Assembly: GCA_934394595.1 (NCBI GenBank)
Contig: CAKRRX010000145.1
Location: 1 to 6,356 of the forward strand
Reading direction: 5' to 3'
From: an uncultured Blautia sp.
GTDB lineage: Bacteria; Bacillota; Clostridia; Lachnospirales; Lachnospiraceae
Length of the DNA: 6,356 nt
Notes under the pieces: generated by a model
Told to the model about the DNA's origin: nothing
Databases searched by the model: none
Seen by the model: the letters and a program-made list of their open reading frames with translations, nothing else
Position numbers and translations under genes: made by a program
Shown here: positions 1 to 6,249 of the stretch, piece by piece
How positions within the stretch are numbered: position 1 is the first letter of the stretch
Layout of the letters: every line of letters begins with the position of its first letter

Positions 1-35
1 GAAGCCTCATCTGTAGTAACATCAGAAGCCTCATC
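1..35 (-). repeat. In-frame 11-bp direct repeat at the edge of the DUF1002 gene
   Basis: GAAGCCTCATC occurs at 1-11 and again at 25-35, a 24-bp period equal to eight codons. It encodes DEA(S) twice in the acidic C-terminal part of the protein. The repeat touches the window edge and may continue beyond it as a longer acidic repeat tract. Confidence 0.5.
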
Positions 36-1574
36 AATAACAGAGGACTCGCCATACAGCTTCTCAAAGAACTTCATGGTATCATCAAACAGTGTCTGCT
101 TATCCTCAGAAGAAACTGCCTCGCCAAGGAAGTCGATATCTGTATTGGAAGGATCAACGGAACCATCATCTACAAGGTCAATGCCAAAGAGGTTCTTTAA
201 TTCCTTCTCAAGCATATTCAGCTCAGGAGTAAGGTACTTCTCATCGCCTGTCTCTGTATAGGAAATTGCTCCATTGCCAAGAATACCAAGATATTTCTGA
301 AGAACCTTGATGGTAAGCTTATTGGCTGTATCGCCATCCAGAACTACATTGCATACTGCATCGTCGCCCATAACCTGCTTCAGGGACTCAGCATCACCGC
401 TGTACTCACCTTTACAGAAGGTCTTGGCCTGCTCAAATTTTGCCTTGGCATCCTCTGCAAGGAAATCTGTATTCAGCTGGGATACATCTGTGATCTCATC
501 CTCACCATTCTCTGTGGTGCTGCCGTCAGTGGAACCTGCTGCTTCAATATCTCCGTCTGCGGAAAGGTCCCCATCCTCTGAACCATCATCGGAACCATCA
601 CCCTCATCCGGGAACTCTTCCCACTGCTCGTCAGAAGAAGCAGTATCTGCGCCAGTCTCCTGTGCCAGTTCCGGATCCTCTGTGGAACTCTGGACCACAT
701 CATCACCAAGGACGCTCTGGTCAACATTGTCCACGATGCTGTCCGGGTCATCCTCCTCAGCATCGCTGGTATCAGTATCTTCACTTGGCTCTCCGGTCAC
801 ATTCTCATTTACACGCTCCAGAGTCTCTTCCATATCAGAGTAATCATAATTCTGGTCTGCGATCTGCTGCAGCAGGTTCACAATGGTATTAATCTGGTCG
901 TCTGTAAGAGAGATGTTATTATTATTTACAATATTATAAACGATATTGTAGATATCATCTGCATTCTGAACATTATCACCGATGATCTGCATCTTCGCCT
1001 GATTGATCACATTGGTAGCCTCATCCTGGCCAACCTCGCTGGCAAGATTACCGGTAACTACCATCTCCTCAGTAGCGATCTGCTTCTTGGTCTCATCCAG
1101 CTTCTCACCGCTGGCTGTCTCATAAGCCATCTGGATACCGGTGAGGGCTCCTGTACCGGAAACCTCAAATGGGCAGGCAGCTACTACTTCACAGTTCTTA
1201 ACACCGGAAGTGGAAAGGGAGCTGGCGATCATATTACAGGTAACCCAGTTCAGGTTCGCAGTACGTACCTTGATACCGCCGGACTGGGTAGGCTTCACAT
1301 ATGCACAGCTGACAGTCCTGCTGCCGATCTGCTCTGCCGGAACATAAGCACTTAAATGATTCTTCTCATCCTGATTGGTAACATAAATGATCTGTACCTG
1401 ACTGGAATCTACCTTAAAGTACTTCAGCATGGTATTCTTCTGTGCATCAGAAAGATCTGCGCCAAGTGTAACAACCTTCATGCCATCTGCCATAGCCGGA
1501 ACAGATGGAATCACACTTCCCATAACCATTGATGCGCTGCAAATAAGTGCAGCTAATAATTTACCTTTCTTCAT
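1..1574 (-). CDS. Secreted DUF1002 (YpuA-like) protein, C-terminus cut by window edge
   Basis: The reading frame stays open from ATG at 1574 to the left edge (524 codons seen, no stop). GGAGGA at 1581-1586, 6 nt upstream, fixes the start. Residues 1-29 form a Sec signal peptide: Lys at 2, 3 and 5, a hydrophobic core, and a likely AMA/D cleavage after Ala29. Cys12 lacks a lipobox, so this is probably not a lipoprotein. Residues 30 to about 255 resemble DUF1002, including the SGTGALTG segment (139-146) and the NNNNISLTDDQIN region near 217-229. Bacillus YpuA is about 290 residues, so this protein is much longer. Residues 255-376 contain no Lys or Arg and 44 Asp/Glu, a highly acidic, probably disordered linker. 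A second apparently folded segment follows (about 363-515), then another acidic stretch at the edge. It is probably exported or cell-surface associated. Its biochemical function is unknown. The family call is from recalled sequence similarity only. Confidence 0.85.
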   Translation of the reverse strand, partial: MKKGKLLAALICSASMVMGSVIPSVPAMADGMKVVTLGADLSDAQKNTMLKYFKVDSSQVQIIYVTNQDEKNHLSAYVPAEQIGSRTVSCAYVKPTQSGGIKVRTANLNWVTCNMIASSLSTSGVKNCEVVAACPFEVSGTGALTGIQMAYETASGEKLDETKKQIATEEMVVTGNLASEVGQDEATNVINQAKMQIIGDNVQNADDIYNIVYNIVNNNNISLTDDQINTIVNLLQQIADQNYDYSDMEETLERVNENVTGEPSEDTDTSDAEEDDPDSIVDNVDQSVLGDDVVQSSTEDPELAQETGADTASSDEQWEEFPDEGDGSDDGSEDGDLSADGDIEAAGSTDGSTTENGEDEITDVSQLNTDFLAEDAKAKFEQAKTFCKGEYSGDAESLKQVMGDDAVCNVVLDGDTANKLTIKVLQKYLGILGNGAISYTETGDEKYLTPELNMLEKELKNLFGIDLVDDGSVDPSNTDIDFLGEAVSSEDKQTLFDDTMKFFEKLYGESSVIDEASDVTTDEA

Positions 1575-1624
1575 AACTTTTCCTCCATAACTTGAGTTAG
1601 AGTGTAATCTCATTTCTTAGTGGT

Positions 1625-1654
1625 ATTATAGCATACTTTTCCGGACTTTTGTAA
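1625..1654 (-). promoter_or_regulatory. Promoter of the DUF1002 gene (extended -10)
   Basis: On the minus strand a perfect TATAAT (1625-1630) is preceded by TGC, giving the extended -10 form TGCTATAAT. The -35 is weak (TTACAA at 1649-1654, 18-bp spacer), which is usual for extended -10 promoters. It lies in the 89-bp gap after the lon stop codon and about 50 bp before the DUF1002 start. No convincing terminator lies between lon and this promoter, so lon read-through may also reach the gene. Confidence 0.65.
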
Positions 1655-1663
1655 TTTTAATTA

Positions 1664-3931
1664 TCAATCCAGCACTTTTCCCAAAAGCTCCCTTACCTCC
1701 TTCACAGGTGTGATCTGAAGCTTTTCCTTCACCTCATCAGCCACATCTTCCAGGTCATCCACATTCTCATAAGGAATAAACACCCTCTTTACACCGGCTC
1801 TCTGGGCTGCCATCAGCTTCTCAGGCAGACCGCCGATAGGCATTACCGTTCCTCTTAAGGAAACCTCACCTGTCATGGCAATATCACAGGGAGCTGCTTT
1901 TCCCGTGACAAGGGAAGCCAGTGCTGTCACAAGGGTAACACCTGCAGAAGGACCATCCTTTGGCACTGCCCCTGCCGGAACATGGATATGAAGATCATTT
2001 TTCTCAAACATTTCCACAGATTCCGGATACAGGGACTTTACAAGGGTAATGGCAATCTGTGCAGATTCCTTCATCACATCCCCAAGCTGGCCTGTGATCT
2101 GTACCTTTCCGCTGCCCTTTGTAAAAGAAGTTTCTATAAACAAGATCTCACCACCGGCACTGGTCCAGGCCATTCCTGTAACCACACCGGGAACCGGATC
2201 TGCAAGAATCTTTTCGTGGTGGATTCCTCTGTTTCCCAGGAACTCCGGCACACGCTTTTCGCTGACTGTGATACTCTTCTGCTCACCCTTTACCAGCTTC
2301 ACAGCTGCATATCTGCAAAGCACGTCCATCTGCTTTTTCAGGCCACGGACACCGGATTCCGCTGTATATTCCTCTATGATACGCCGGATGGCATCATCAC
2401 TTACCTTCAGATTCTGTGCCTTGACCCCCATGTTCTTCATTGCCTTTGGAAGAAGATGCTTCCTTGCAATGTGGAATTTCTCCACAGCAGTATAGCCCGG
2501 GAAGCTGATCACCTCCATACGGTTCAGAAGAGGCTCCGGAATGGAATCTGTGGAATTGGCAGTGCAGACAAACAGCACATTTGACAAATCATAAGGTGCA
2601 TTCATGTAATGATCTGTAAAGCTGTTATTCTGCTCAGGATCCAGTACTTCCAGAAGCGCGCTCGCCGGATCCCCACCGTAATCCTTGGCCAGCTTATCTA
2701 CCTCGTCCAGCACCATAACCGGATTCTGGGCTTTGCTGCGCTTCATTCCTTCCATAATACGTCCCGGCATAGCGCCAATATATGTCCTTCTGTGTCCGCG
2801 GATCTCCGCTTCATCCCGGATTCCCCCAAGGCTGATCCGCACATACTCTCTGTGAAGCGCCCTGGCAATGCTCTGCCCGATGCTGGTCTTACCTGTACCG
2901 GGGGCACCTACAAACAACAGGATCGAGCCGGATTGCTTCTTATTTAAAGCCATAACCGCAAGCTGCTGGATGATGCGCTCTTTTACCTTCTTCAGGCCAT
3001 AATGATCTTCATCCAGGATCTCCTCAGCCTCTTTCAGGTCGATCTCCTTCATTTCCTCTGTTTTCCAGGAAAGACTGGTGACAAAGTCCAGATAGTCGTA
3101 CAGCATACCATACTCATGGCTGTCCTTGCCCTCCTGCTTCATGCGGTTCAGAACCTTCTCGGCCTCTCTTCTGGCTTCCTGGTTCATACCGGATTCCTGG
3201 ATCTTCTTCTCGAAACGCCGCACATCAGAAATATTCTCCGGATGCATTTCATCCAGCTGCTGCTGAAGGAATTCGATCTGCTTCTTGATAGCAGACTCCC
3301 GGTAAAGCTTCTCATTGGAATTCTTCTGTGCAGTCTCCGCTTCCTCGCTGACACGGAAAATCTCCATCAGCTCATACACCGCATTTTCCATCAGCTCCAG
3401 ACGCTCCTTGCGGGAATCCACTTCCAGGATGTGATATTTCTCAGCCCAGGAAAGATTCATATAACCAGCCAAAGCGCTGATCGCTTCCGAATAGCTCTTC
3501 CAGTGATAGATCATACTGCGCACCCAGACGCCCCACTGAAAGCCCTTTGCAAAATCCATCAGCTCTTTTTTGATTTTTTCAAAGCGGGTCTTCTCCTCTT
3601 CCTCTGAAACATCCATCACGTCCGGACGATCTGTGGCCTCTGCCAAAACCTCATTTTCACTATATTCTACAGAAGTCACCTGTACTCTGCACTTGGTAGT
3701 GACTTTGATACTGCCTTCCTCATCTATACTGTCAATGGTACCAAGAACACCCACCGGATAAATCGTCTCCATGGAAATCTCTTCCGGCGGCATTTCCTCC
3801 TTCTGCATTACAAACAGAATCTCTTCTCCTATATTATCCTCTGTGATCTTCCCCTTGGGGAACATATCTTTTTTAAAGAAAAATGTAACTCCCGGTAAAA
3901 GAAGAAGTTCATAAACAGGTACTGTGATCAT
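1664..3931 (-). CDS. lon: Lon ATP-dependent protease (endopeptidase La, S16 family)
   Basis: This cytoplasmic AAA+ protease degrades misfolded and regulatory proteins. The chosen ATG at 3931 has AGGAGG at 3939-3944, 7 nt upstream. A TTG 36 bp further upstream is open in frame, but it would translate the Shine-Dalgarno itself and is rejected. The product has 755 residues, slightly short for bacterial LonA. The N-domain (1 to about 200) is divergent, starting MITVPVYELLLLPG, and is followed by a Glu/Lys-rich coiled-coil region (about 200-265). The AAA+ motifs are intact: Walker A GAPGTGKT (342-349), Walker B VMVLDE (405-410), sensor-1 Asn459, arginine finger Arg471 and sensor-2 Arg529 in GVRGL. 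The protease domain has nucleophile Ser662 in KDGPSAG and Lys705 in GLPEK. Their 43-residue spacing equals that of E. coli Lon Ser679/Lys722. The gene has its own promoter with a CIRCE operator, so heat-shock control through HrcA is inferred. Confidence 0.97.
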   Translation of the reverse strand: MITVPVYELLLLPGVTFFFKKDMFPKGKITEDNIGEEILFVMQKEEMPPEEISMETIYPVGVLGTIDSIDEEGSIKVTTKCRVQVTSVEYSENEVLAEATDRPDVMDVSEEEEKTRFEKIKKELMDFAKGFQWGVWVRSMIYHWKSYSEAISALAGYMNLSWAEKYHILEVDSRKERLELMENAVYELMEIFRVSEEAETAQKNSNEKLYRESAIKKQIEFLQQQLDEMHPENISDVRRFEKKIQESGMNQEARREAEKVLNRMKQEGKDSHEYGMLYDYLDFVTSLSWKTEEMKEIDLKEAEEILDEDHYGLKKVKERIIQQLAVMALNKKQSGSILLFVGAPGTGKTSIGQSIARALHREYVRISLGGIRDEAEIRGHRRTYIGAMPGRIMEGMKRSKAQNPVMVLDEVDKLAKDYGGDPASALLEVLDPEQNNSFTDHYMNAPYDLSNVLFVCTANSTDSIPEPLLNRMEVISFPGYTAVEKFHIARKHLLPKAMKNMGVKAQNLKVSDDAIRRIIEEYTAESGVRGLKKQMDVLCRYAAVKLVKGEQKSITVSEKRVPEFLGNRGIHHEKILADPVPGVVTGMAWTSAGGEILFIETSFTKGSGKVQITGQLGDVMKESAQIAITLVKSLYPESVEMFEKNDLHIHVPAGAVPKDGPSAGVTLVTALASLVTGKAAPCDIAMTGEVSLRGTVMPIGGLPEKLMAAQRAGVKRVFIPYENVDDLEDVADEVKEKLQITPVKEVRELLGKVLD

Positions 3932-4049
3932 ACATTTTCCTCCTCTATGTAAATATCCTTCTCGCAAAAGATCTGCTCCATCCGGTACCGCATATCCGAA
4001 AAATTCTTCCGGTAATCTGCACGCGGTTGCAAAAGATCCGTCTACATTA
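3932..4049 (-). other. lon 5' untranslated leader
   Basis: Between the CIRCE operator and the lon start lies a leader of about 118 nt (about 145 nt counted from the predicted start). It ends in the AGGAGG ribosome binding site at 3939-3944. The 10-mer GCAAAAGATC (plus strand) occurs twice, at 3964-3973 and 4029-4038, 65 bp apart. A short frame (3928-3993, 21 codons) ends in an ATGA overlap with the lon start but lacks a good ribosome binding site, so it is not called as a gene. No known riboswitch was recognised. Confidence 0.6.
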
Positions 4050-4076
4050 TCAGCACTCCCATCATTCGAGTGCCAA
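4050..4076 (-). promoter_or_regulatory. CIRCE operator (HrcA binding site) of lon
   Basis: The 27-bp site reads, on the plus strand, TCAGCACTC, then a 9-bp spacer, then GAGTGCCAA. The CIRCE consensus is TTAGCACTC-N9-GAGTGCTAA, so 16 of 18 arm bases and the exact spacer length match. It begins about 7 bp downstream of the lon -10 hexamer, so it covers the predicted start of transcription. A bound HrcA dimer would block initiation there, the usual arrangement at groESL and dnaK operons. HrcA activity is known to depend on GroEL. Applying that mechanism to this lon is inference. Confidence 0.93.
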
Positions 4077-4082
4077 CATATG

Positions 4083-4110
4083 ATTATAGAAAATGGCGAA
4101 CTCCAGTGAA
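4083..4110 (-). promoter_or_regulatory. lon: lon promoter
   Basis: On the minus strand TTCACT (4105-4110, four of six matches to TTGACA) is followed by a 16-bp spacer and a perfect TATAAT (4083-4088). The predicted start is near 4076-4077, exactly where the CIRCE operator begins. The -35 hexamer and spacer lie within the terminator stem-loop of the preceding bsh operon, so the two signals share bases. Confidence 0.8.
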
Positions 4111-4118
4111 TCCGCCAT
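4086..4118 (-). terminator. Rho-independent terminator of the bsh operon
   Basis: Read as minus-strand RNA, 4118 to 4093 folds into an 11-bp stem, AUGGCGGAUUC with GAGUUCGCCAU, closed by an ACUG loop. Two of the pairs are G-U, which form only in the minus-strand transcript (the plus strand has A-C mismatches there). This points to termination of minus-strand transcription. A short U-rich run, UUUUCUAU, follows. It lies about 95 nt after the bsh stop codon. The U-tract is short, so efficiency may be moderate. Confidence 0.7.
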
Positions 4119-4129
4119 CCCTTCTTTGC

Positions 4130-4146
4130 GATATAACAATTATATC
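4130..4146. repeat. Short AT-rich inverted repeat
   Basis: GATATAA and TTATATC form perfect 7-bp arms around a CAA loop, between the bsh stop and the terminator. It has no following T-tract and is too weak to be a terminator alone. It may stabilise the bsh mRNA 3' end or be incidental in AT-rich DNA. Confidence 0.35.
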
Positions 4147-4172
4147 ATTAAATATGAATTATGCAAGAACAT

Positions 4173-4223
4173 TTTTTCGATTTTAATTCTGCCTATAACC
4201 ACTTTTTCTATTTTAATTCTGCC
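4173..4223. repeat. 21-bp direct repeat, 30-bp period, at the bsh 3' end
   Basis: The 21-bp unit at 4173-4193 recurs at 4203-4223 with one mismatch (G4179 against T4209), so the period is exactly 30 bp. The second copy covers the last bsh codons and its stop. The first lies just downstream of the gene in the direction of transcription. This looks like a local tandem duplication of the gene's 3' end. Confidence 0.75.
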
Positions 4224-5187
4224 AGCAGATCTGCTCCTCTTTTACCAGCGGATAGGTGATCAGCTGACTTCCCTTCAGATCCTCCCTGTGCATATCCACA
4301 GCACTGATCTGGTGATTGTCATAGGTATTATAATAGTAGATTCCCTTATCCGTATTACAACAGGAGGTATACAGCGTGATCTCATACTTGTCCTCTCCAA
4401 GCTTGCAGCAGCCTCTTTGCTGATCCACAGACCCCAGAATATGGAAAAACTGGCTGACACTTTCCATTTCAGAATCTCCGGAAAGAGAATTCATCTTCAC
4501 AAATGCCACCCGCACGAACCTGGACTGGGAGGAAAGATCTCCCGGCAGTCCCAGACCGCCCATACCACGGCTGTACTGCTGCAGATTCAGTTCTTTCGCA
4601 AAGCGATTTTCCGGGTTATCCACAGAAATGTGCATATAGTTATTAAGATTAAACATTTGGAGTGGAAATTGTGGATTATTTGTCATTACTCCCACTGGAT
4701 TCTCATAGATCATCAGTCCCTCTTTCACAGATTCTACTGTAATGCATTCCTCTTTGTCTGCAATGATCCAGTGAAGCTGTGCCACCGGCAGATTCTCCTT
4801 AAAGGGGGTATCAATGAGATTCATTCTGGACAGAAGCACTTTTGCCTCTTTCACAGTAGCGCATTTACCAAGGATCCATGGAATCAGCTCAAACTGCGTG
4901 ATATTGTCCAACCCATCCTTTGGCTTATTGTAATGGGCATTCCCCACAAAATTCAGACCTGCGATTCCCAGACCTTTTTCATTGACAGCATCATAATATA
5001 ACGGATACTCATCCATCACACAGGCCATGCCGATCATGGCATAATGGCTGTCCAGCCTTCCCATTTCCCGCAATACAAAGGGGTAATTTTCCGGTGTCAC
5101 CACCACCTGATCCCCATAAGACATCTCATAATCCAGTGTTCTGCCAAAATAAAAGTCTTTTGTTTTATAGGTTGCTGCTGTACACAT
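4213..5187 (-). CDS. bsh: Bile salt hydrolase (choloylglycine hydrolase, Ntn family C59)
   Basis: The 324-residue product is full length for the family. The enzyme hydrolyses the amide bond of glycine- or taurine-conjugated bile salts, releasing free bile acid and amino acid. ATG at 5187 has AGGAGG at 5196-5201, 8 nt upstream. Cys2 becomes the N-terminal nucleophile after removal of Met1. The other catalytic positions, placed against the remembered C. perfringens enzyme, are Arg16 and Asp19 (FGRTLD), Asn79 (AGLNF), Asn170 (VMTNNP) and Arg223 (SRFVR). The LPGD (214-217) and YTSC (273-276) blocks also match. AGLNF and TNNP favour bile salt hydrolase over penicillin V acylase, though annotation in this family often mixes the two. 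Residues 206-208 are Ser-Arg-Gly at the proposed amino-acid selectivity loop. No signal peptide is visible, so it is cytoplasmic. It is the last gene of the operon, 25 nt after an unknown gene and before a terminator. Confidence 0.93.
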   Translation of the reverse strand: MCTAATYKTKDFYFGRTLDYEMSYGDQVVVTPENYPFVLREMGRLDSHYAMIGMACVMDEYPLYYDAVNEKGLGIAGLNFVGNAHYNKPKDGLDNITQFELIPWILGKCATVKEAKVLLSRMNLIDTPFKENLPVAQLHWIIADKEECITVESVKEGLMIYENPVGVMTNNPQFPLQMFNLNNYMHISVDNPENRFAKELNLQQYSRGMGGLGLPGDLSSQSRFVRVAFVKMNSLSGDSEMESVSQFFHILGSVDQQRGCCKLGEDKYEITLYTSCCNTDKGIYYYNTYDNHQISAVDMHREDLKGSQLITYPLVKEEQICWQN

Positions 5188-5212
5188 AAAAAATACCTCC
5201 TAAAAAACTCAT

Positions 5213-5665
5213 TCATCCCTGCCCCACTACCTGTTCCAGAAAACCACACAGATCCTTTTCCAGATCCCTGTGCTTTTCCAGATTCATCTCAATGGTCTCA
5301 GCCAAAGCCCACAGGCTCCTGCTGATGTACCCGTAAAATTCCTCTCTGAAATCAAAATAGATCAGATCTTTGTATTCGTTTAATCTGGCAAACATAAAAT
5401 ATTCACCCTCCAATGCGCTGGAAGAATGCCAGATATACAGCAAAAACAAAGTCCCACTCTTATTTTTTACATAATATGACTTCTTTATATTAACAGAATT
5501 TGTATAAAAGTCAATGTACAGGCCAGGGGTCTCCAGAAGCTCTTCCAGAAGCTGGTCAATGTTTGGATAAGAGCCCAGACACTCCCAGCTGATCTGATCA
5601 GCCCTGGTTTTCTGATATAATTTATTTAAAAAGAGATTTAAACGTTCCTGAATTTCATCTTTCAT
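5213..5665 (-). CDS. Hypothetical 150-residue protein upstream of bsh
   Basis: I do not recognise a family. ATG at 5665 overlaps the stop of the preceding gene as ATGA (4 bp), which suggests translational coupling. A weak AAGG lies just before the ATG and GAGGG lies further upstream. There is no signal peptide or convincing membrane segment, so the protein is probably cytoplasmic. Residues 1-45 appear helical and charged. Residues 48-108 are rich in aromatic residues and look like beta strands (for example LYIDFY, TLFLLYIW, LIYFDF). Residues 109-147 return to amphipathic helix. The overall alpha-beta-alpha layout would suit a small partner or immunity-type protein, but that is speculation. 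It sits between a membrane-anchored coiled-coil protein and bsh, with a 25-nt gap to bsh, so co-transcription with both is likely. Confidence 0.8.
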   Translation of the reverse strand: MKDEIQERLNLFLNKLYQKTRADQISWECLGSYPNIDQLLEELLETPGLYIDFYTNSVNIKKSYYVKNKSGTLFLLYIWHSSSALEGEYFMFARLNEYKDLIYFDFREEFYGYISRSLWALAETIEMNLEKHRDLEKDLCGFLEQVVGQG

Positions 5666-6132
5666 ACCTTATAACACCCTCTCTGAACAATTTGCTCTAA
5701 CGAACCCACGATATCCAGACATTCTACCTGGCGGTTTGGCGCACCTCCACGTCTGATATTTTCACAGATATTTTTCTGCCTGCTTTTCAGCTCATCCAGC
5801 TTCTTCTGATCCTCTGCACAGAAAATACCTTTATGGCTTCCTGCCCTGCAGATAATGTTAAAAACCTGCTTGGCCAGCTGATATTCCAGCCCATCGGTCT
5901 CGATCAGTTTTTTCTCCAGAAGGAGAATATTCTCCTCCAGCTCCTGACGCTGTTCATTGAATGCATTCTTGGCAACTGCGTCGATTCGCTCCTTTCGGAT
6001 CTGTTCATCAATCTTCTTCGCAGTTCTAAGTGTCCGGACCGAAAGCCACAGGGAAATCACACCGATCACAATGGACAAAATCCCCAGCAGATTGCCCCAA
6101 TCCGATAATTTCAGAAACTCTATTATTTTCAT
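5662..6132 (-). CDS. Small membrane-anchored coiled-coil protein, unknown function
   Basis: I do not recognise a family. The start chosen is ATG at 6132, with GGGGAG at 6140-6145, 7 nt upstream. The product has 156 residues. A longer frame from a TTG at 6249 would begin inside the promoter's -35 region and is rejected. Residues 12-32 (WGNLLGILSIVIGVISLWLSV in outline) form one transmembrane segment. Positively charged residues follow it (Arg33, Arg36, Lys39, Lys40), so by the positive-inside rule the larger C-terminal part faces the cytoplasm. Residues about 38-80 are a charged heptad-like helix, probably coiled coil, and 107-128 is a second charged helix. The Cys at 95, 105, 123, 138 and 153 form no recognisable metal motif. 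The gene overlaps the next one by 4 bp. A scaffold or membrane-tethering role for the following protein is conjecture. Confidence 0.8.
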   Translation of the reverse strand: MKIIEFLKLSDWGNLLGILSIVIGVISLWLSVRTLRTAKKIDEQIRKERIDAVAKNAFNEQRQELEENILLLEKKLIETDGLEYQLAKQVFNIICRAGSHKGIFCAEDQKKLDELKSRQKNICENIRRGGAPNRQVECLDIVGSLEQIVQRGCYKV

Positions 6133-6221
6133 AGTACATCTCCCCTGCCCTGCAGGGCTCCCCCAAAAAAGTAAAAAGGACTTATTTTTAAGCTCATCCC
6201 AAAGCTTCAACGTTGTACAGA

Positions 6222-6249
6222 AGTATAGCACAAAATTCGTCATCCCCAA
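6222..6249 (-). promoter_or_regulatory. Promoter of the bsh operon (extended -10)
   Basis: On the minus strand TATACT (6222-6227) is preceded by TGC, forming an extended -10. The -35 candidate TTGGGG (6244-6249) is 16 bp further upstream and matches the consensus at three of six positions. Transcription would start near 6215, giving a leader of about 83 nt before the first gene. The leader includes a 10-bp palindrome CCCTGCAGGG at 6148-6157, close to the ribosome binding site. Confidence 0.55.

Noticed and set aside
307..892. Serine-rich frames on the plus strand and a minus-strand frame over the acidic linker
   Set aside because: They are shadows of the Asp/Glu/Ser-coding linker of the DUF1002 gene, which is one continuous frame with a signal peptide and ribosome binding site.
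1982..3761. Several plus-strand open frames of 60-200 codons
   Set aside because: They are antisense to lon, lack ribosome binding sites, and give Cys/Leu/His-rich products typical of shadow frames.
3932..3967. Upstream TTG start giving Lon 12 extra residues
   Set aside because: The extension would be translated from the Shine-Dalgarno itself, while ATG 3931 is ideally spaced from AGGAGG.
4093..5001. 302-codon open frame on the plus strand
   Set aside because: It is antisense to bsh, whose product has all catalytic residues. It has no ribosome binding site and its start lies inside the terminator stem.
5484..5514. TTGACT and TATAAA inside the 150-residue gene as a separate bsh promoter
   Set aside because: The spacer is 19 bp and the region is AT-rich coding sequence. 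It is possible but too weak to call.
6133..6249. Upstream TTG start giving the membrane protein 39 extra residues
   Set aside because: It would begin in the -35 region, upstream of the predicted transcript, and ATG 6132 has a well-spaced GGGGAG.
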